Part shown: positions 44,284-54,877 of the stretch, piece by piece
How the letters are laid out: every line of letters begins with the position of its first letter
How positions within the stretch are numbered: the first letter of the stretch is position 1
Source of the DNA: Odontesthes bonariensis
Lineage: Eukaryota > Chordata > Actinopteri > Atheriniformes > Atherinopsidae
Reading direction: 5' to 3'
Assembly: GCF_027942865.1 (NCBI RefSeq)
Contig: NC_134521.1
Span: 1,378,501-1,442,500 of the forward strand
Length of the DNA: 64,000 bases
The notes under the pieces: model-generated
Database searches by the model: none
Told to the model about the DNA's origin: nothing
What the model saw: only the letters and a program-made list of their open reading frames with translations
Made by a program: the position numbers and the translations under genes

Positions 44284-44845
44284 GGATGGCTCAGGTGATC
44301 CTGAAACATCCCATAGTTAAGCTGCTATAGGCCTAGACTGCTGGGGGGCCTCATCTGTCACACCTTTCCTCACTTTACTCTCTCGATGTGTATGTGACAT
44401 TATTGTGGTCATTAACTCGTGTTTCCCTGTTCCAACAGATATCCTTTGAATGGTGTTACAGTGCCGCCACGGCCCCCCCCCCCCCCCCCCTTTCTGTCTT
44501 CTCAAACCCCAGCTGGTGGAGGCGGATGGCCACTCTTCCTGGTTCTGGTTCTGCCAGAGGTTTCTTCCTGTTAAAAGGGAGTCGTTTCTCTCCACTGTCA
44601 CCTCAGGCACGCTCAGGACGGGAGATTGGACCGAAAAAGAAAAAGTTTTCAGTACAATCTGTTGGTTTCCTTAGCTAAGGAAATTGTTTTTGAATTGGCT
44701 CAATATGAATTGGATTATTTTATGAATAATTATGATTACAATGAATTGAATTCCAATTGGCTTGAATTGGACTTACTATCTAAGTGCCTTGGAATGACAT
44801 TTGTTGTATTTGGCGCTATATAAATAAATAAAAAATGAATTGCAC
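43210..44845 (+). mobile_element. L2/Maui-like LINE, 5'-truncated
   Basis: Starts inside the RT ORF and runs through a 3' UTR to a tail TTTGGCGCTATATAAATAAAT, typical of fish L2-type LINEs. The 3' UTR contains a C-run of about 18 near 44470. The empty site is at 33460, where CCCACAC runs into TGCACATCACAAAC. No clear long target duplication. Confidence 0.8.
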
Positions 44846-45066
44846 ATCACAAACAAAAGAATAATATATACTATTTCTGATCTAACCCCCTTTCCGTTGC
44901 ACTAAGTTACATTCAAAACCACCCAAAACCAAGTTTGTTCAGCCCTAAAACAGTTAGATCTGAGTCCCGAAACTCAAGTTAAGGCATTAACATGCTATGA
45001 TGTTACCATCTCAGGAGGGATACATCATCATCCCTACCAACAAAGAATGGGTACCATGTTCTGTTA
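44846..45066. other. Duplicated unit flank, right of L2
   Basis: Matches 33460-33490 and then 34560-34757, which lacks the L1 insertion found there. No gene seen. Confidence 0.5.
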
Positions 45067-45127
45067 CAGCGTATCTGAGTTTTGTCTTTTGGAGCCTCTC
45101 TTTATATATCGTACAAATTCAAGAATT

Positions 45128-45400
45128 ATGGATCTGGTCAGCTGGTCTCGCAACGCAATTGATCAAATTTTCTCAAATGCAAAATTGGGAGGAGAACCCT
45201 CATGCCCTGGCGGTACATTCTTCGCTGGATACTCAATGGACTCCTGGGGGAAGTGGAGGATTGTGTGTTTGTCGATGTTGTCAGTCGAGGATGTTGAAGA
45301 TTTATACACATTTGGATTTATGATTACTGGTTTCCTGCTGTTTGGAGTTGGGGGATACCTGGCATATCAAGAAATTAAGAAAACGTGGGCAGAGTTTTGA
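45128..45400 (+). CDS. Small membrane ORF, unrecognised
   Basis: 90 codons from ATG 45128. The N-terminus reads MDLVSWSRNAIDQI. The middle is small and Gly/Cys-containing (CPGGTFFAGYSMDSWGKW), then comes a conserved-looking RIVCLSMLSVEDVEDLY. One membrane segment follows at about residues 62-81 (FGFMITGFLLFGVGGYLAY). The frame stops at 45398-45400. Another frame from about 45390 continues with polar, heptad-like INTHTEMLREQNRKLDATV and VRRLAEVPGLRREME to a TAA at 45525, and further open codons to about 45620. The likely ancestral product is an approximately 165-residue single-pass protein with a coiled-coil tail, now frameshifted. I do not know the family. It may be an accessory ORF of the enclosing element. 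Confidence 0.35.
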   Translation: MDLVSWSRNAIDQIFSNAKLGGEPSCPGGTFFAGYSMDSWGKWRIVCLSMLSVEDVEDLYTFGFMITGFLLFGVGGYLAYQEIKKTWAEF

Positions 45401-45861
45401 GGGGGTCGGCAGAACAATCAACACTCACACTGAGATGTTACGTGAGCAGAATCGGAAGCTGGATGCGACCGTTACACAGGTTCGCAGGCTGGCTGAGGTT
45501 CCTGGACTCCGAAGAGAAATGGAATAAATCTGGGAGAAAGCTGATCGCTCGGACCGGGCGGAAAGGTCCTGGAATTTGGCTGTTCGCCATTGAGACGCAC
45601 CAGCAAAGACTTCAAGGCAGGCGGGGAAAAATGAAGTCTGCCTGACCCAAACAATTTTTGTTATCTCAATCTGGCTCCCCTGTGCTGGCCTTGGCTGCCA
45701 GCTGCAACTTCTCCTGGATGCTAGGTAAATAAGACGCTCTGCCCCATGTGCTCCCTCCCCTTCTTGAGGACTCCTGTGGAAACTGTTTAGGCTGGCTGAT
45801 AAACTTTCCATCGCATTATCAAGGACAATGGCCTCTGAGACAGTGCTTCATGGACTTACTT

Positions 45862-45863
<2 letters not shown>

Positions 45864-45909
<46 letters not shown>
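45864..45909. repeat. (AC)n microsatellite
   Basis: About 23 uninterrupted AC dinucleotides inside the unidentified element. Confidence 0.95.
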
Positions 45910-45912
<3 letters not shown>

Positions 45913-46230
45913 AAATGATTAACATACGCAATTCCCACACCTCCTCACCGGTCCCAATGCTTGATGTTGTGTGTATGTGTGTTTTTTTTGTGCTGAGGTT
46001 TTTTTGCAATCTCAAACTGTATCCTGGTAAGGGTAAAGTGTGAAATATGATTTTTTTCTCCTCTCACCTAATGTGGTATTTTCTCCTATCTGGAAGGTGC
46101 TGCGCTTATCACTGAGCTGCATGGCCACGGTCACCCGTCTCCCTTGTTTTGTTTTTTATGTTGTCTGTCTGGATGGGTTGTACTGGAACTTCTTGGAATT
46201 TCCCCCTCGGGGGATTAATAATGAATTTTT

Positions 46231-46540
46231 TTATTTGAATTTGAATGCAGCACGATATACTCCTGGAACCATCACAGAGACCAATAAGTTGATTTACACT
46301 TCATTTGCAGTAATCCTAGAGATGATCCTACAAGATGAACAACAGAAGGAGCAGTAAGGGAGAGGAGGGCTGGAGGGCTGGAGGTAAATATCAAGGAAAC
46401 ACAAAAGGATGTTAGCCATACCATGCGGGGAGTATGTGTGAAATACTAACACTGATAGTCGTGTGAAATGCTGAGCTGAAGCAAAGTTCCTATGTTTCTC
46501 CACGTGGGACAGAGTTGTGTGGAGAGATGAGGCTATGACG
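46231..46540. other. Unassigned sequence
   Basis: No gene or element recognised between the unidentified element and the RTE fragment. Confidence 0.4.
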
Positions 46541-47253
46541 TTTTCTTTAGATCTATTAGTGCTATATGCAAACTAGTGATGGTCAAACCTTGGTGGGAGG
46601 TTTGACATGAGAGGAGTTTTTGGACTACCTTGGTGACCTCCACCGGTGAAATGGATGTTGGCACCCCAGACGCCTTCGGCTCTGACTCCTGTACAGGATG
46701 CATGTCCGTCGGGTTCAGAAGCTCCTCAACGTGTTCCTTCCACGTTCCACCGATATCCTCATTCAAGGTAAGAGGATCGCCACTCCATCCGAACGCGGAT
46801 TGAGCAAGACTACTCTGATCCCTCCTGAGTCGCTGGATGTTGCACAAGAACCTCTTTGAGGCTGACAGAAAGTCACTGTCCATGGCCTCTTCGAAGTCCG
46901 CCCATGCCCCCGATTTTGCTTCTACAACCGCAGCTGCCCTTCTAGCCTGTCGATACCTACCTACTGCGTAGGGAGCCTTGCGACACAACCAGGCCCTGAA
47001 GGCCTCCTTCCTGAGTCAGGGTGTAGGTCCCGGCAACCCTAACAGGTGTACATGTCTTCTTGTGTTCCTTCTGTAGGGGTTTTTTGGTATCGTGTTTATC
47101 TGGACCTGTTCGCCTTGGGAGACACTATCAGGATCATATAGCTCCTTATGACATAGCTCTGGAGATCACGAGACCATGCAAGCCCTTCTTCCCCAGCAAG
47201 GCCACAATCCAGGAAGGGCCAAGTAAAACCACAACTCATTATTCAATTTGTGC
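46541..47253 (-). pseudogene. RTE/Rex3-like LINE fragment
   Basis: The minus strand reads the linker before the RT domain: AVGRYRQARRAAAVVEAKSGAW, DSDFLSASKRF, IQRLRRDQSS, GGTWKEHVEELLNPTD and VTKVVQKLL. Continuing right (47000-47253) is the same leader-type sequence as 37860-38000. The RT core and 3' end are missing. It is interrupted on its right side by the younger Rex3-like copy at 47263. Confidence 0.75.
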
Positions 47254-47262
47254 TTACCTTTT

Positions 47263-48144
47263 TACCCCCCATGAGCTGTCACCTTACCGTGGTGGGGGGG
47301 TTTGCGTGCCCCAATGAGTCTGGGAGCTATGTTGCCCGAGGCTTTAAGCCCCTTGTAGGGTCACCAAAGGCAAACAGATCCTAGATGAGGGACCAGACAA
47401 AGAACAGCTCATAAAACCCCCTATGATGAAGATAATTATTGCACAACAAGTTCCTTTGCCCAGACGCGGGTCACCGGGGCCTCCCCCTGGAGCCACGCCC
47501 AGGGGCGGGTCCAGGCAGTGAGGTCCTGGTGGCCGGGCCTGTGCCCATTGGGGTTAGTCGGGCACAGCCCAAAAATATGACGTGGGTCCCCCTTCCGACG
47601 GGCTCACCATCCGTGGGAGGGGCCAAGGGGGTCAGGTGCAATGTGAACTGGGCGGGAGCCGAAGGCAAAGACCTTGGTGGTCTGATCCTCGGCTACTGAA
47701 GCTGCTTCTTGGGACGTGGAACGTCACCTCTCTGTTGGGGAAGGAGCCTGAGCTGGTGCGCGAGGCTGAGCGGTTGAGCGGTTCCGGCTAGATATAGTCG
47801 GACTCACCTCGATGCGGTGGAATGGTGGCTCGGAGTAGAGCTGCTGCTCCTCCGCATCGAGAGGAGTCAGATGAGGTGGCTCGGGCATCTGGTTAGGATG
47901 CCTCCTGGACGCCTTCCTGGTGAGGTGTTCCGGGCCCGTCCCACTGGGAGGAGACCCCGGGAAAGACCCAGGACACGTTGGAGAGACTATGTATCTCGGC
48001 TGGCCTGGGAACATCTCGGAGTCCCCTCGGAAGAGCTGGAGGAAGTGGCCGGGGACAGGGACGTCTGGGTTTCTCTGCTCAAGCTGCTGCCCCCGCGACC
48101 CGATTCCCGGAGAAGTGAAAGATGATGGATGGATGGATGGATAT
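47263..48144 (+). mobile_element. Rex3-like LINE, internally deleted copy
   Basis: A 9-bp target duplication TTACCTTTT flanks it (47254-47262 and 48145-48153), and the paralog at 38002 shows one TTAACTTTT. It has a 5' leader and the start of the endonuclease ORF (LLLGTWNVTSLLGKEPELVREAERL, then LDIVGLTS). It jumps near 47810 to the C-terminal end (LLLRIERSQMRWLGHLVRMPPG...RPRTRWRDYVSRLAWEHLGV...LLPPRPDS). It ends in GATG/GGAT repeats, the known tail type of Rex3. The deletion removes most of the endonuclease and all the RT core, yet both ends are kept. Confidence 0.8.
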
Positions 48145-48153
48145 TTACCTTTT

Positions 48154-48600
48154 ATTACAGCCCATATGTAACCTAATAATGTTAAATCCACTACAGTACT
48201 GCACATAGTTACGAAAGTGAAAGTAGCAGACAAAGCCTTTCCTTGGTTGGGTCAGGAGTTTGGGTCAAGAGTTCTGGGGATGTCTGACCCTTTCTCCTGA
48301 TCTAGCTTTTCTTGAAAATTCCATTTTGAAAATTGCTTTAAAAGTATATCTGCGACCAAATCAATGTCTTCTCTGTTCATCTGTTCAAGAAGCAGCTATC
48401 AAATCATGAAAATGCTTTGGCATGTGCACGTCGACAAATGACCTCTCTCTGACCATCCAATCAATGGACGTAAAGATGTTGAGGTGATTGTACGCTGAAG
48501 GATGGCGTCAGTGTCAGCAACTCGAAATCTGATCGATTAAAGCCAATGAGTCTGATTGGTTAAAGCCAGTTAAATTGGCATTGATTTGAAGTTTTAGGTG
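48154..48600. other. Receptor unit 4, outer 3' flank
   Basis: Matches 38003-38445. No gene seen. Confidence 0.5.
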
Positions 48601-48605
48601 CCTGC

Positions 48606-48967
48606 TGTCACGCCCATGGGATTTTCCCCATGTTTTTAGTTTTGTATATTATCATGTTTTAGGTTGTTTCATGTCTTGGGTTTTGAGTTCATGTTTAGTT
48701 AGGTTTTTCCATTGTTTTTTCCCTCACTCAGCTCATTAGTTTCACTCACTTCACCTGTGTTTTCCCCATGAGCTGCACTCATTCACAATTACCCAGTTCC
48801 CTATTTAGTTCCCAGGCTCCCCTGTTTCTTGGCCAGATTCTACCCGTCAATATCCCTCATGCCATGCCACGACCCTACTTCCAAACTAAGTATTTTTCCA
48901 TGTCACGTCAAGTCTTTTTGTTTTGTTTTGGGTGTCCTACCTCCCCACCCAAACCTGACACCTGACA
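48606..48967 (+). mobile_element. Solo LTR with 5-bp target duplication
   Basis: 362 bp from TGTCACGCCCATGGG to CCTGACACCTGACA, flanked by CCTGC (48601-48605 and 48968-48972). The paralogous site near 38450 has a single CCTGC, the empty state. It is a shorter variant of the 461-bp LTR family, without the AATAAA part. It arose after units 3 and 4 separated, probably by insertion and then LTR-LTR recombination. Confidence 0.88.
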
Positions 48968-48972
48968 CCTGC

Positions 48973-49929
48973 ACTGTTGATTCTGATAGCCTGAAGGCAG
49001 ATTTCTTTGAGATAACAACACAAGATGGATTAAAAATTATTCTATAAAAGCTATAACATAAACTGACTGGAATAAACAGTACTGGAAGCAGCACAACCAA
49101 GAAAAATATAAGAAATGAAGAGATTAAATTATTGGGAGTCATTTTATAAATATTCCTGAAAAAAAATGACGGATTAATTTTGTGCTTGTGGATATGAAAA
49201 TAAATACAAAGAGGAATACGCTTTTCGGCCATTTTATAAAATCATAACAACAGAAATATTTATCACATCACACTGACACTTTTAGATTATTTGGTGATGA
49301 AGCTACACAGGAGATCTTAGTTGTTTTTTATTCACGGATTAGTTTCTCTGTCAGAGATGCTCTTCGGTCAGGATTAGACATGAAGAACTATGTAGTTGAA
49401 TTTAGATATTTAGGAATTATTGGTACATGCTAAGCATTACAAATACTTTGTTAGGGTTTGGAAAATGTAATGGCTTTTGTTAAAGACAATATTGTACAGC
49501 ATGAAAATCTATTTTTTCTGGCTGACAGTATGACAAATTCCTTACCAAAAAATGTGCTGGACACAAACAAAATGTAATAAAAATAATAAAATATTAGGAT
49601 GAATACAAAGATTTTGGTTTAATACATTTTTCTGTTGAACCGGGTTGATATATTGTATATTTGCTCAATTTGACCAAGGCTTTGTTTTAATTGAGTTTTA
49701 CCGTTCCAGTATTCTAAAACTGAGATATTTATGGAAAAATAAATAGTGTTCAGTACTTAACCTTTTATTTTTCAACTTTTGAAGAAACTACAATCATGAA
49801 ATAAAGACCATTTCAGAGTTGAATTAGCTTTTATTGGAAATGAATGCTTTTGAAAATGATATCACCTTGAAATGTCACCTCAGGCTTGAGGGGTAAATTG
49901 ATGCAAATGTTTCTCAAAGTCATAACGGG
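48973..49929. other. Receptor unit 4, 3' flank
   Basis: Matches 38453-39503. Candidate poly(A) signal for OR4 at 49830-49835. No gene seen. Confidence 0.5.
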
Positions 49930-50871
49930 TTAAGGGGAAACTTTCGGCTTTCCTGATATAACTGAAAGTTTAATTTGACAGCATAGATTGTACACAAGGA
50001 CAGGTCTGATGGTCTGATCTCTGAGGCCATAGATCAGTGCACTCAAACACCTGGGAAGAATGATAAAAAACACATAAAAAAAGTTCTGGATGCGTATTAG
50101 TACACTAAAGAGAACAAGTTTTGAGACGGCAAATAGTAATGGGTTATGTATCGTTGAGGAGATACTGAAGCCCAGCTGCACCAGATGCATCAGCAGTGTG
50201 TTACGAGCCTTAAGAGCTGAAGCTTTGTCTGTGGAGGCTGACCTGGCTGCTATAATTACAACAATATAGGTGGAGGTGATTATCAGACCAGCACAAATAA
50301 ACAGAAAATAAGTATAAGCTTCCTCATAATCGTAATATAGTGGTGAAAGCAACATGACAGCTGTATTACATAAGGTTTTCATCTGCAAAGTTTCTAGTTC
50401 TTCGAAGGGAAATTCTAACAGCAAAAGAATCTGAATGACAACATTTAGAAAACAAATGGCCCAAACCACAATAACAGCCACTGCTGTGTTTCTGATGGTG
50501 ATGATGGAAGCGTGCCTCAGAGGGTAGCACACTGCTACACATCTCTCCAAAGACATCACCACCAGTATCAGAGGAGAGACTGGATTTGTTAGGTTACCAA
50601 GCATGAGGAAAACACCACATCCAGGATATGTCAGAAATATTCTAGAGAAAGACAATATGTACATCAACTGACTCAGTGTCAGCTGAACGGTGTCTGCAAA
50701 CAGGAGGTTATAAAGAAGAATGTAGCGGCAAGTTTCACGAAACACTGGTTTACTCCTCAAAGTGTACAACATGGTCCCATTAATGAAGAGGAATATACAG
50801 CATGGAACTGTAGTCAAAGTGATATACAACACTCTCTCCAGGAACACCAGTCTAACAGTTGTGTTGGACAT
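49930..50871 (-). CDS. OR4: odorant receptor 131-2-like GPCR
   Basis: Intact, 313 residues, single exon, same start and membrane topology as OR1. Its C-terminus (CCQIKLSVISGKPKVSP) and TM2/ECL1 (LMYILSFSR) are like OR3, while the N-terminus (VRLVFLERV) is like OR1 and OR2, a mosaic that suggests exchange among the copies. Distinct residues: Gly83 in ECL1 (YPGCGVFLMLGN), ECL2 TLCNTAVMLLSPLYYDYEEAY, and Cys194 in TM5 (FICAGLIITS). Asn3, Cys85, Cys168, ERC and the 93-139 core are unchanged. It keeps the 275-bp upstream segment, as OR1 and OR5 do. Confidence 0.9.
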   Translation of the reverse strand: MSNTTVRLVFLERVLYITLTTVPCCIFLFINGTMLYTLRSKPVFRETCRYILLYNLLFADTVQLTLSQLMYILSFSRIFLTYPGCGVFLMLGNLTNPVSPLILVVMSLERCVAVCYPLRHASIITIRNTAVAVIVVWAICFLNVVIQILLLLEFPFEELETLQMKTLCNTAVMLLSPLYYDYEEAYTYFLFICAGLIITSTYIVVIIAARSASTDKASALKARNTLLMHLVQLGFSISSTIHNPLLFAVSKLVLFSVLIRIQNFFYVFFIILPRCLSALIYGLRDQTIRPVLVYNLCCQIKLSVISGKPKVSP

Positions 50872-51357
50872 CTCACAGAAAACATTTAAGGAATCAGAAA
50901 TATCAATATGTTCATCTCACTGGATGACAAAAACCCTACAAATGCACTTTAGTCTGCTTTGTAAACACTGTCTCTTACTTAGTTACATCCAAAGCATAAA
51001 CTCCTTCATTTACATGTCAGTGTATCAGCAGGCTGGAGTCTGTGTTTGCTTTGAGAAAGGCTGCTCTGGTTTACCTGCTATCACATTTCACATATCAGCT
51101 TTGTCCAAGTCTAGGTTCAGGTTAAGCATAGTTAGCAGTTCAGGAACAGGAAATATGATCTATTCTTAGATTAGTTGACAATGTTGTTGATAAAAACGAG
51201 ATGAGCACTGAGTTAATTTGATCTGATCGTGCAGTTCAGCACTGATGATAGTTAGATAAACACATACATTGAAGAAAAAAGTGAAAATATAAACGATCCA
51301 TCTGTTGGCTGAAACACTAAAGAATCACTGATTTAGTTTGTGTCCCTAAAACACTTT

Positions 51358-51572
51358 AGATGCAACACATTGTTAAAAACTTAAAATCATACAAAGACTC
51401 TTCACCTGTGAAGATAGGTGTCAGGTCAGCTCCTGTTTCCTTGTGGGCAAAGCTGGTCTGCTTGGTTTACTTGACCCAATGTTTAATTTATGAGCTCTTT
51501 CCTGGCAACCTGATCCCATGATGCATCATGTTAACATGGTTACCAGATCACTGATGGGTCATGAAATCTCTC
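51358..51572 (-). promoter_or_regulatory. Candidate OR4 promoter/upstream block
   Basis: Fourth copy of the conserved block, with ATGATGCATCAT and TTTAATTTATG. Inferred from conservation. Confidence 0.35.
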
Positions 51573-51972
51573 CTCCAGTTAGTTACTGCTTCAGTCAGTC
51601 TTTTGAATAAAACATGTTCTAGTTTATGCTACATTTCACATTTTGTCATTTTTATCAATTACTGACGAAAGTGAAAAATAAATAGGTGTATTTGCTTTCA
51701 ATTTTTTAAAGATTTTAATAGTGTTATTAATTACTGGCTTTCCAAATTACATAAACAACAGCTCAAAGTTAAAATTGTATCTATAGTAACAGTCAAAACG
51801 TCAAAAAATGAAGGGAATGAGATTCTTTTATTCAGATGCATATAGAATTTTTGTCACATGAAGTGTTTTGTTTGTTTTCCATGTCTTTCAGAGTTAGATG
51901 GTGTTAAAGCTCTTCAAGGTAAATAATACAAAGTAAAAATTAAGTAAAGGTAGTAAAAAGACTTCAAACATA
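51573..51972. other. Receptor unit 4, outer 5' flank
   Basis: Diverged relative of 33061-33440. No gene seen. Confidence 0.4.
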
Positions 51973-52577
51973 ACTAGAAAGCTGCAAGCAGCTGTATGCG
52001 GGACCGACATGTTGGCACGTTGGGGTACGCGCTGGACGTCATAGTCGCGCAGCTCTGCCCACACGCACGATACCCTCTGAGTACGTATGAGCGCATAATA
52101 ACCCCAATGCGGAAGGGTTTTTGAAAATTTCTAGGGGGCGCCACTGAGCCATTTATTTCCGCCCACACACGATACCTTTTACATACGTACGAGGTCGTCA
52201 GGGTGGACGTGTATGCCAAGTTTCATGACCTTGCGATGATGATAAGGCTTTCAAACCACAAACGCCATCACACGATTTTCACTGCCTGGCCCAGGCCACG
52301 CCCTTTGAGGTTTGAAAACGTTTTCCATGATTTTTCCCCTCATGTCCTAAGAGTAACCTGGCCAAGTTTGGAGGTTTTTGGATTAAATCTGTAGGAGGAG
52401 TTCCATCAAATGCAAGGTGTGAAAAAAAAAAAAGACGTTTCCAACCACCAGCAGGTGGCGCTATAGGTGGATGTCACTATGATTATATGTGCGCGTTCAG
52501 GCTGGGTCCAAGTTTGGGACAGATTAAATAATGTATGTGGGAGTTATAAGCGACTTAATTTTCCCCCCATGTCTTAA

Positions 52578-53151
52578 AGGGGAACTGCGGTATTTTCAAC
52601 ATTAAGCCTCTTTTCTGAGTCGTCTCCAATGTTTTAGAACCCCCCTCACTGCTTTTTTGATGTTTACTGCTTGAAGACTGGATGTTCGTTGATATTACTC
52701 TGATTACGTGCCGATTACTTGCCGAAGGACAATGAACAATCGCCATCAATGGCGCCATCAAGTGGTGTGGAGTATAGCAAGTCAGATTCAACTGCTGAGC
52801 GGAAGTTTATCCACGGCTGTGAGGTGACTAAGAAAATAGTTCGAGCATGAACGAGCTGCCAAATAAAACACGACAGAAGCAACTTTTCGCCACGAAATTT
52901 GATATGGATTACCAGTGCACACCAGTAACCACTCCGGTGAGTTGATGATTTTGAAAACGGACGTTTATGGTGCTTTTACGGACCTTTTTGGACATGCGCA
53001 TGACTTGCCGTTCTGAAGCAGGTTGAGATTAATCAAAATTAGGCAAATACCGGAGACAGCAGTAAACATCAAAAAAGCAGAGAGGGGGGTTCTAAAACAT
53101 TGCAGACAACTCAGAAAAGAGGCTTAATGTTGAAAATACCGCAGTTATCCT
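52578..53151. mobile_element. TTAA-targeting TIR element (MITE)
   Basis: 574 bp with terminal inverted repeats of about 70 bp (AGGGGAACTGCGGTATTTTC on the left, AGGATAACTGCGGTATTTTC on the complemented right). TTAA at 52574-52577 and 53152-53155 is the target duplication. The empty site is at 53628-53631 within the same host repeat. TTAA use fits Kolobok or piggyBac; the TIR start suggests Kolobok. Confidence 0.85.
52847..52936 (+). other. First-exon-like ORF in the MITE
   Basis: 30 codons, MNELPNKTRQKQLFATKF then MDYQCTPVTTP, followed by a GTGAGT donor-like site at 52937. It could be a left-over transposase exon 1. Not recognised. Confidence 0.2.
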
Positions 53152-53890
53152 TTAAGAGTAACCTGGCCAAGTTTGAAGTCTGTAGCATTAAATCTGTAGG
53201 ACAAGTTCGATCATATGCAAGGCGTGGAATCGGTCAAAAATGGCACAAAAACTCACTTTCCATTCAAACTGGCCGCCTTCCTGTGGACGTGGGACCATGG
53301 CGGCAAGAGAGTTTTTTGTGCGTCTGGGCATGATAAATGAGTGTACCAAATGTTGTTGTCCCACGCAAAACTAACCCCAATGCGGAGACCATTTTGAAGC
53401 ATCGTAGGGGGCAACAATGAGCCATTTTGCTCTGCCCACACACAATACCCTTTTCATACGTACGAGGTCGTCAGGGTGGATGCGTGTGCCAAGTTTCAAG
53501 ACCTTGCGATGATGATAAGGCTTTCAAACCACAAACGCCATCACAAAATTTTCACCGCCTTGCCATGGCCACGCCCTTTGTGGTTTGAAAAAGTTTCCCC
53601 ATGATTCTTTCCCACCCCCCCCATGTCTTAAGAGTAACCTGGCCAAGTTTGACGTCTGTAGCATTAAATCTGTAGGAGGAGTTCGATCAAATGCAAGGCG
53701 TGGAATCGGGCAAAAGTGGCACCAAAACGCACTTTCCATCCAAAATGGCCGCCTTCCTGTGGACGTGGGACCATGGCGGCATGTGACTTTTTTGTGTGTC
53801 TGGGCACGATGAATGAGTTTACCGAATTTCGTTGTCCCACGCAAAACTAACCCCATTACGGGGAACATTTTTAAGCATCGTAGGGGGCGC

Positions 53891-54824
53891 TACAGAGTCA
53901 ATGAGCGACTCCCAAAAGCAACACATATGGCATCCATCTTGGCTCCGCCCTCATAAGCAGTCTTAGAACAGAGCAGGCTAACAAGGCGTTGCCCCGGTAC
54001 CAGGAGCAGGTGCGGCTTGTCTGTGTTAGACAGAGAGCAAACTGACATATGTACGCACACTATGGCTTCTTAAATTTAGATTGCACTCGACTGTCTCGAA
54101 CAAACGGTCGGTGTTCGAAAAGTAAATGCCGTATCCGAATAATTTTTCAACCGTGAGCGCCCCAAGAGATAGCAGAAGCCAGCGGTGTAATTTTCATTTG
54201 GCTACTATGTGTGGCTCGTTTTTTATGGCAGTTTTAAAATCATTTTCACCTGAATTTTATGATTTTAGGCGTTTATAATGGAAATGGAGAGGCGAGCTCT
54301 GGGCTCAGAGGCAATTTGTGATAAATCTGTGTGGCAGAGCTCAATGAGTGTGACTTTGTGTGAAAGAGGACAAAAATGCCTACATTTTGAAGTAAAATTT
54401 GTCCAGATCGGGCAGATATTTTGGACATGAGAGACATTTGTTTGAGGAATTGGTGCAGTCTCAAATTTAGAGTGAGCAGTAGAGTGGGAGAGACACCTCA
54501 GCGGAGATGTCGTTTCCCTAAAACGTAAACTGCCGTTGTGTCAAAGCTGTATAATATATATACAAACCCTTTGGTTCAGTTAAAGCTGAGAGTCTCCTGT
54601 CACATATAAAGTTTGAATGAGGTCTGTGTTCTGCTTTATGGCTGAGTTATAAGGCCTCTACAATAGGCCTATTTTTTCATTTCCACTGCATTTTCCCATC
54701 CGCAATTTTCCGTCTTTTTCCCATTTTGCCTGAATTCCGTTTGACTAATGAGAGCCAAACGTCATTGCACACCATTCCCGATCGATACGCACGCAGCGGT
54801 GTGCTTTTTATGTCGGTCGGACCA
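53891..54824 (+). mobile_element. Unclassified repeat, inverted relative of 41265-42240
   Basis: Reverse complement of the 41.3-kb repeat, for example CACACCATTCCCGATC...GTGTGCTTTTTATGTCGGTCGG at the right end. No coding capacity. Confidence 0.6.
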
Positions 54825-54870
54825 ACCGTCCGGATATTGGACGACCGACTCTAACCACTGAGCCACGGCC
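54825..54870 (-). mobile_element. tRNA-derived SINE head, truncated
   Basis: The minus strand starts GGCCGTGGCTCAGTGGTTAG, which fits the Pol III A-box pattern of tRNA-derived SINEs. It continues through an anticodon-stem-like stretch and is lost before a B-box. It is not a functional tRNA. Confidence 0.45.
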
Positions 54871-54877
54871 AAATTTG

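Larger units (their letters stand above)
45067..46230 (+). mobile_element. Unidentified retroelement-like insertion
   Basis: The sequence leaves the duplicated flank at 45067, directly after CTGTTAC. It carries a small membrane-protein ORF, an (AC)n tract, and ends with AATTTCCCCCTCGGGGG and ATTAATAATGAATTT, resembling the AATTTCCCC...ATTAATAAA 3' tails of fish LINE/SINE elements. The element class is unknown. Confidence 0.45.
51973..53890 (+). mobile_element. Unclassified interspersed repeat with internal duplication
   Basis: Starts AACTAGAAAGCTGCAAGCAGC, a start I recall as widespread in fish repeats. Internal segments recur about 478 bp apart (AGAGTAACCTGGCCAAGTTTG at 53156 and 53632), and a GTACGAGGTCGTCAGGGTGGA segment recurs at 52184 and 53461. 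No transposase. A TTAA-type element is nested at 52578. Confidence 0.55.

Noticed and set aside
54825-54870. A tRNA gene on the minus strand
   Set aside because: Only the A-box half is present. The T-arm and B-box are missing, so it is a SINE or tRNA remnant.
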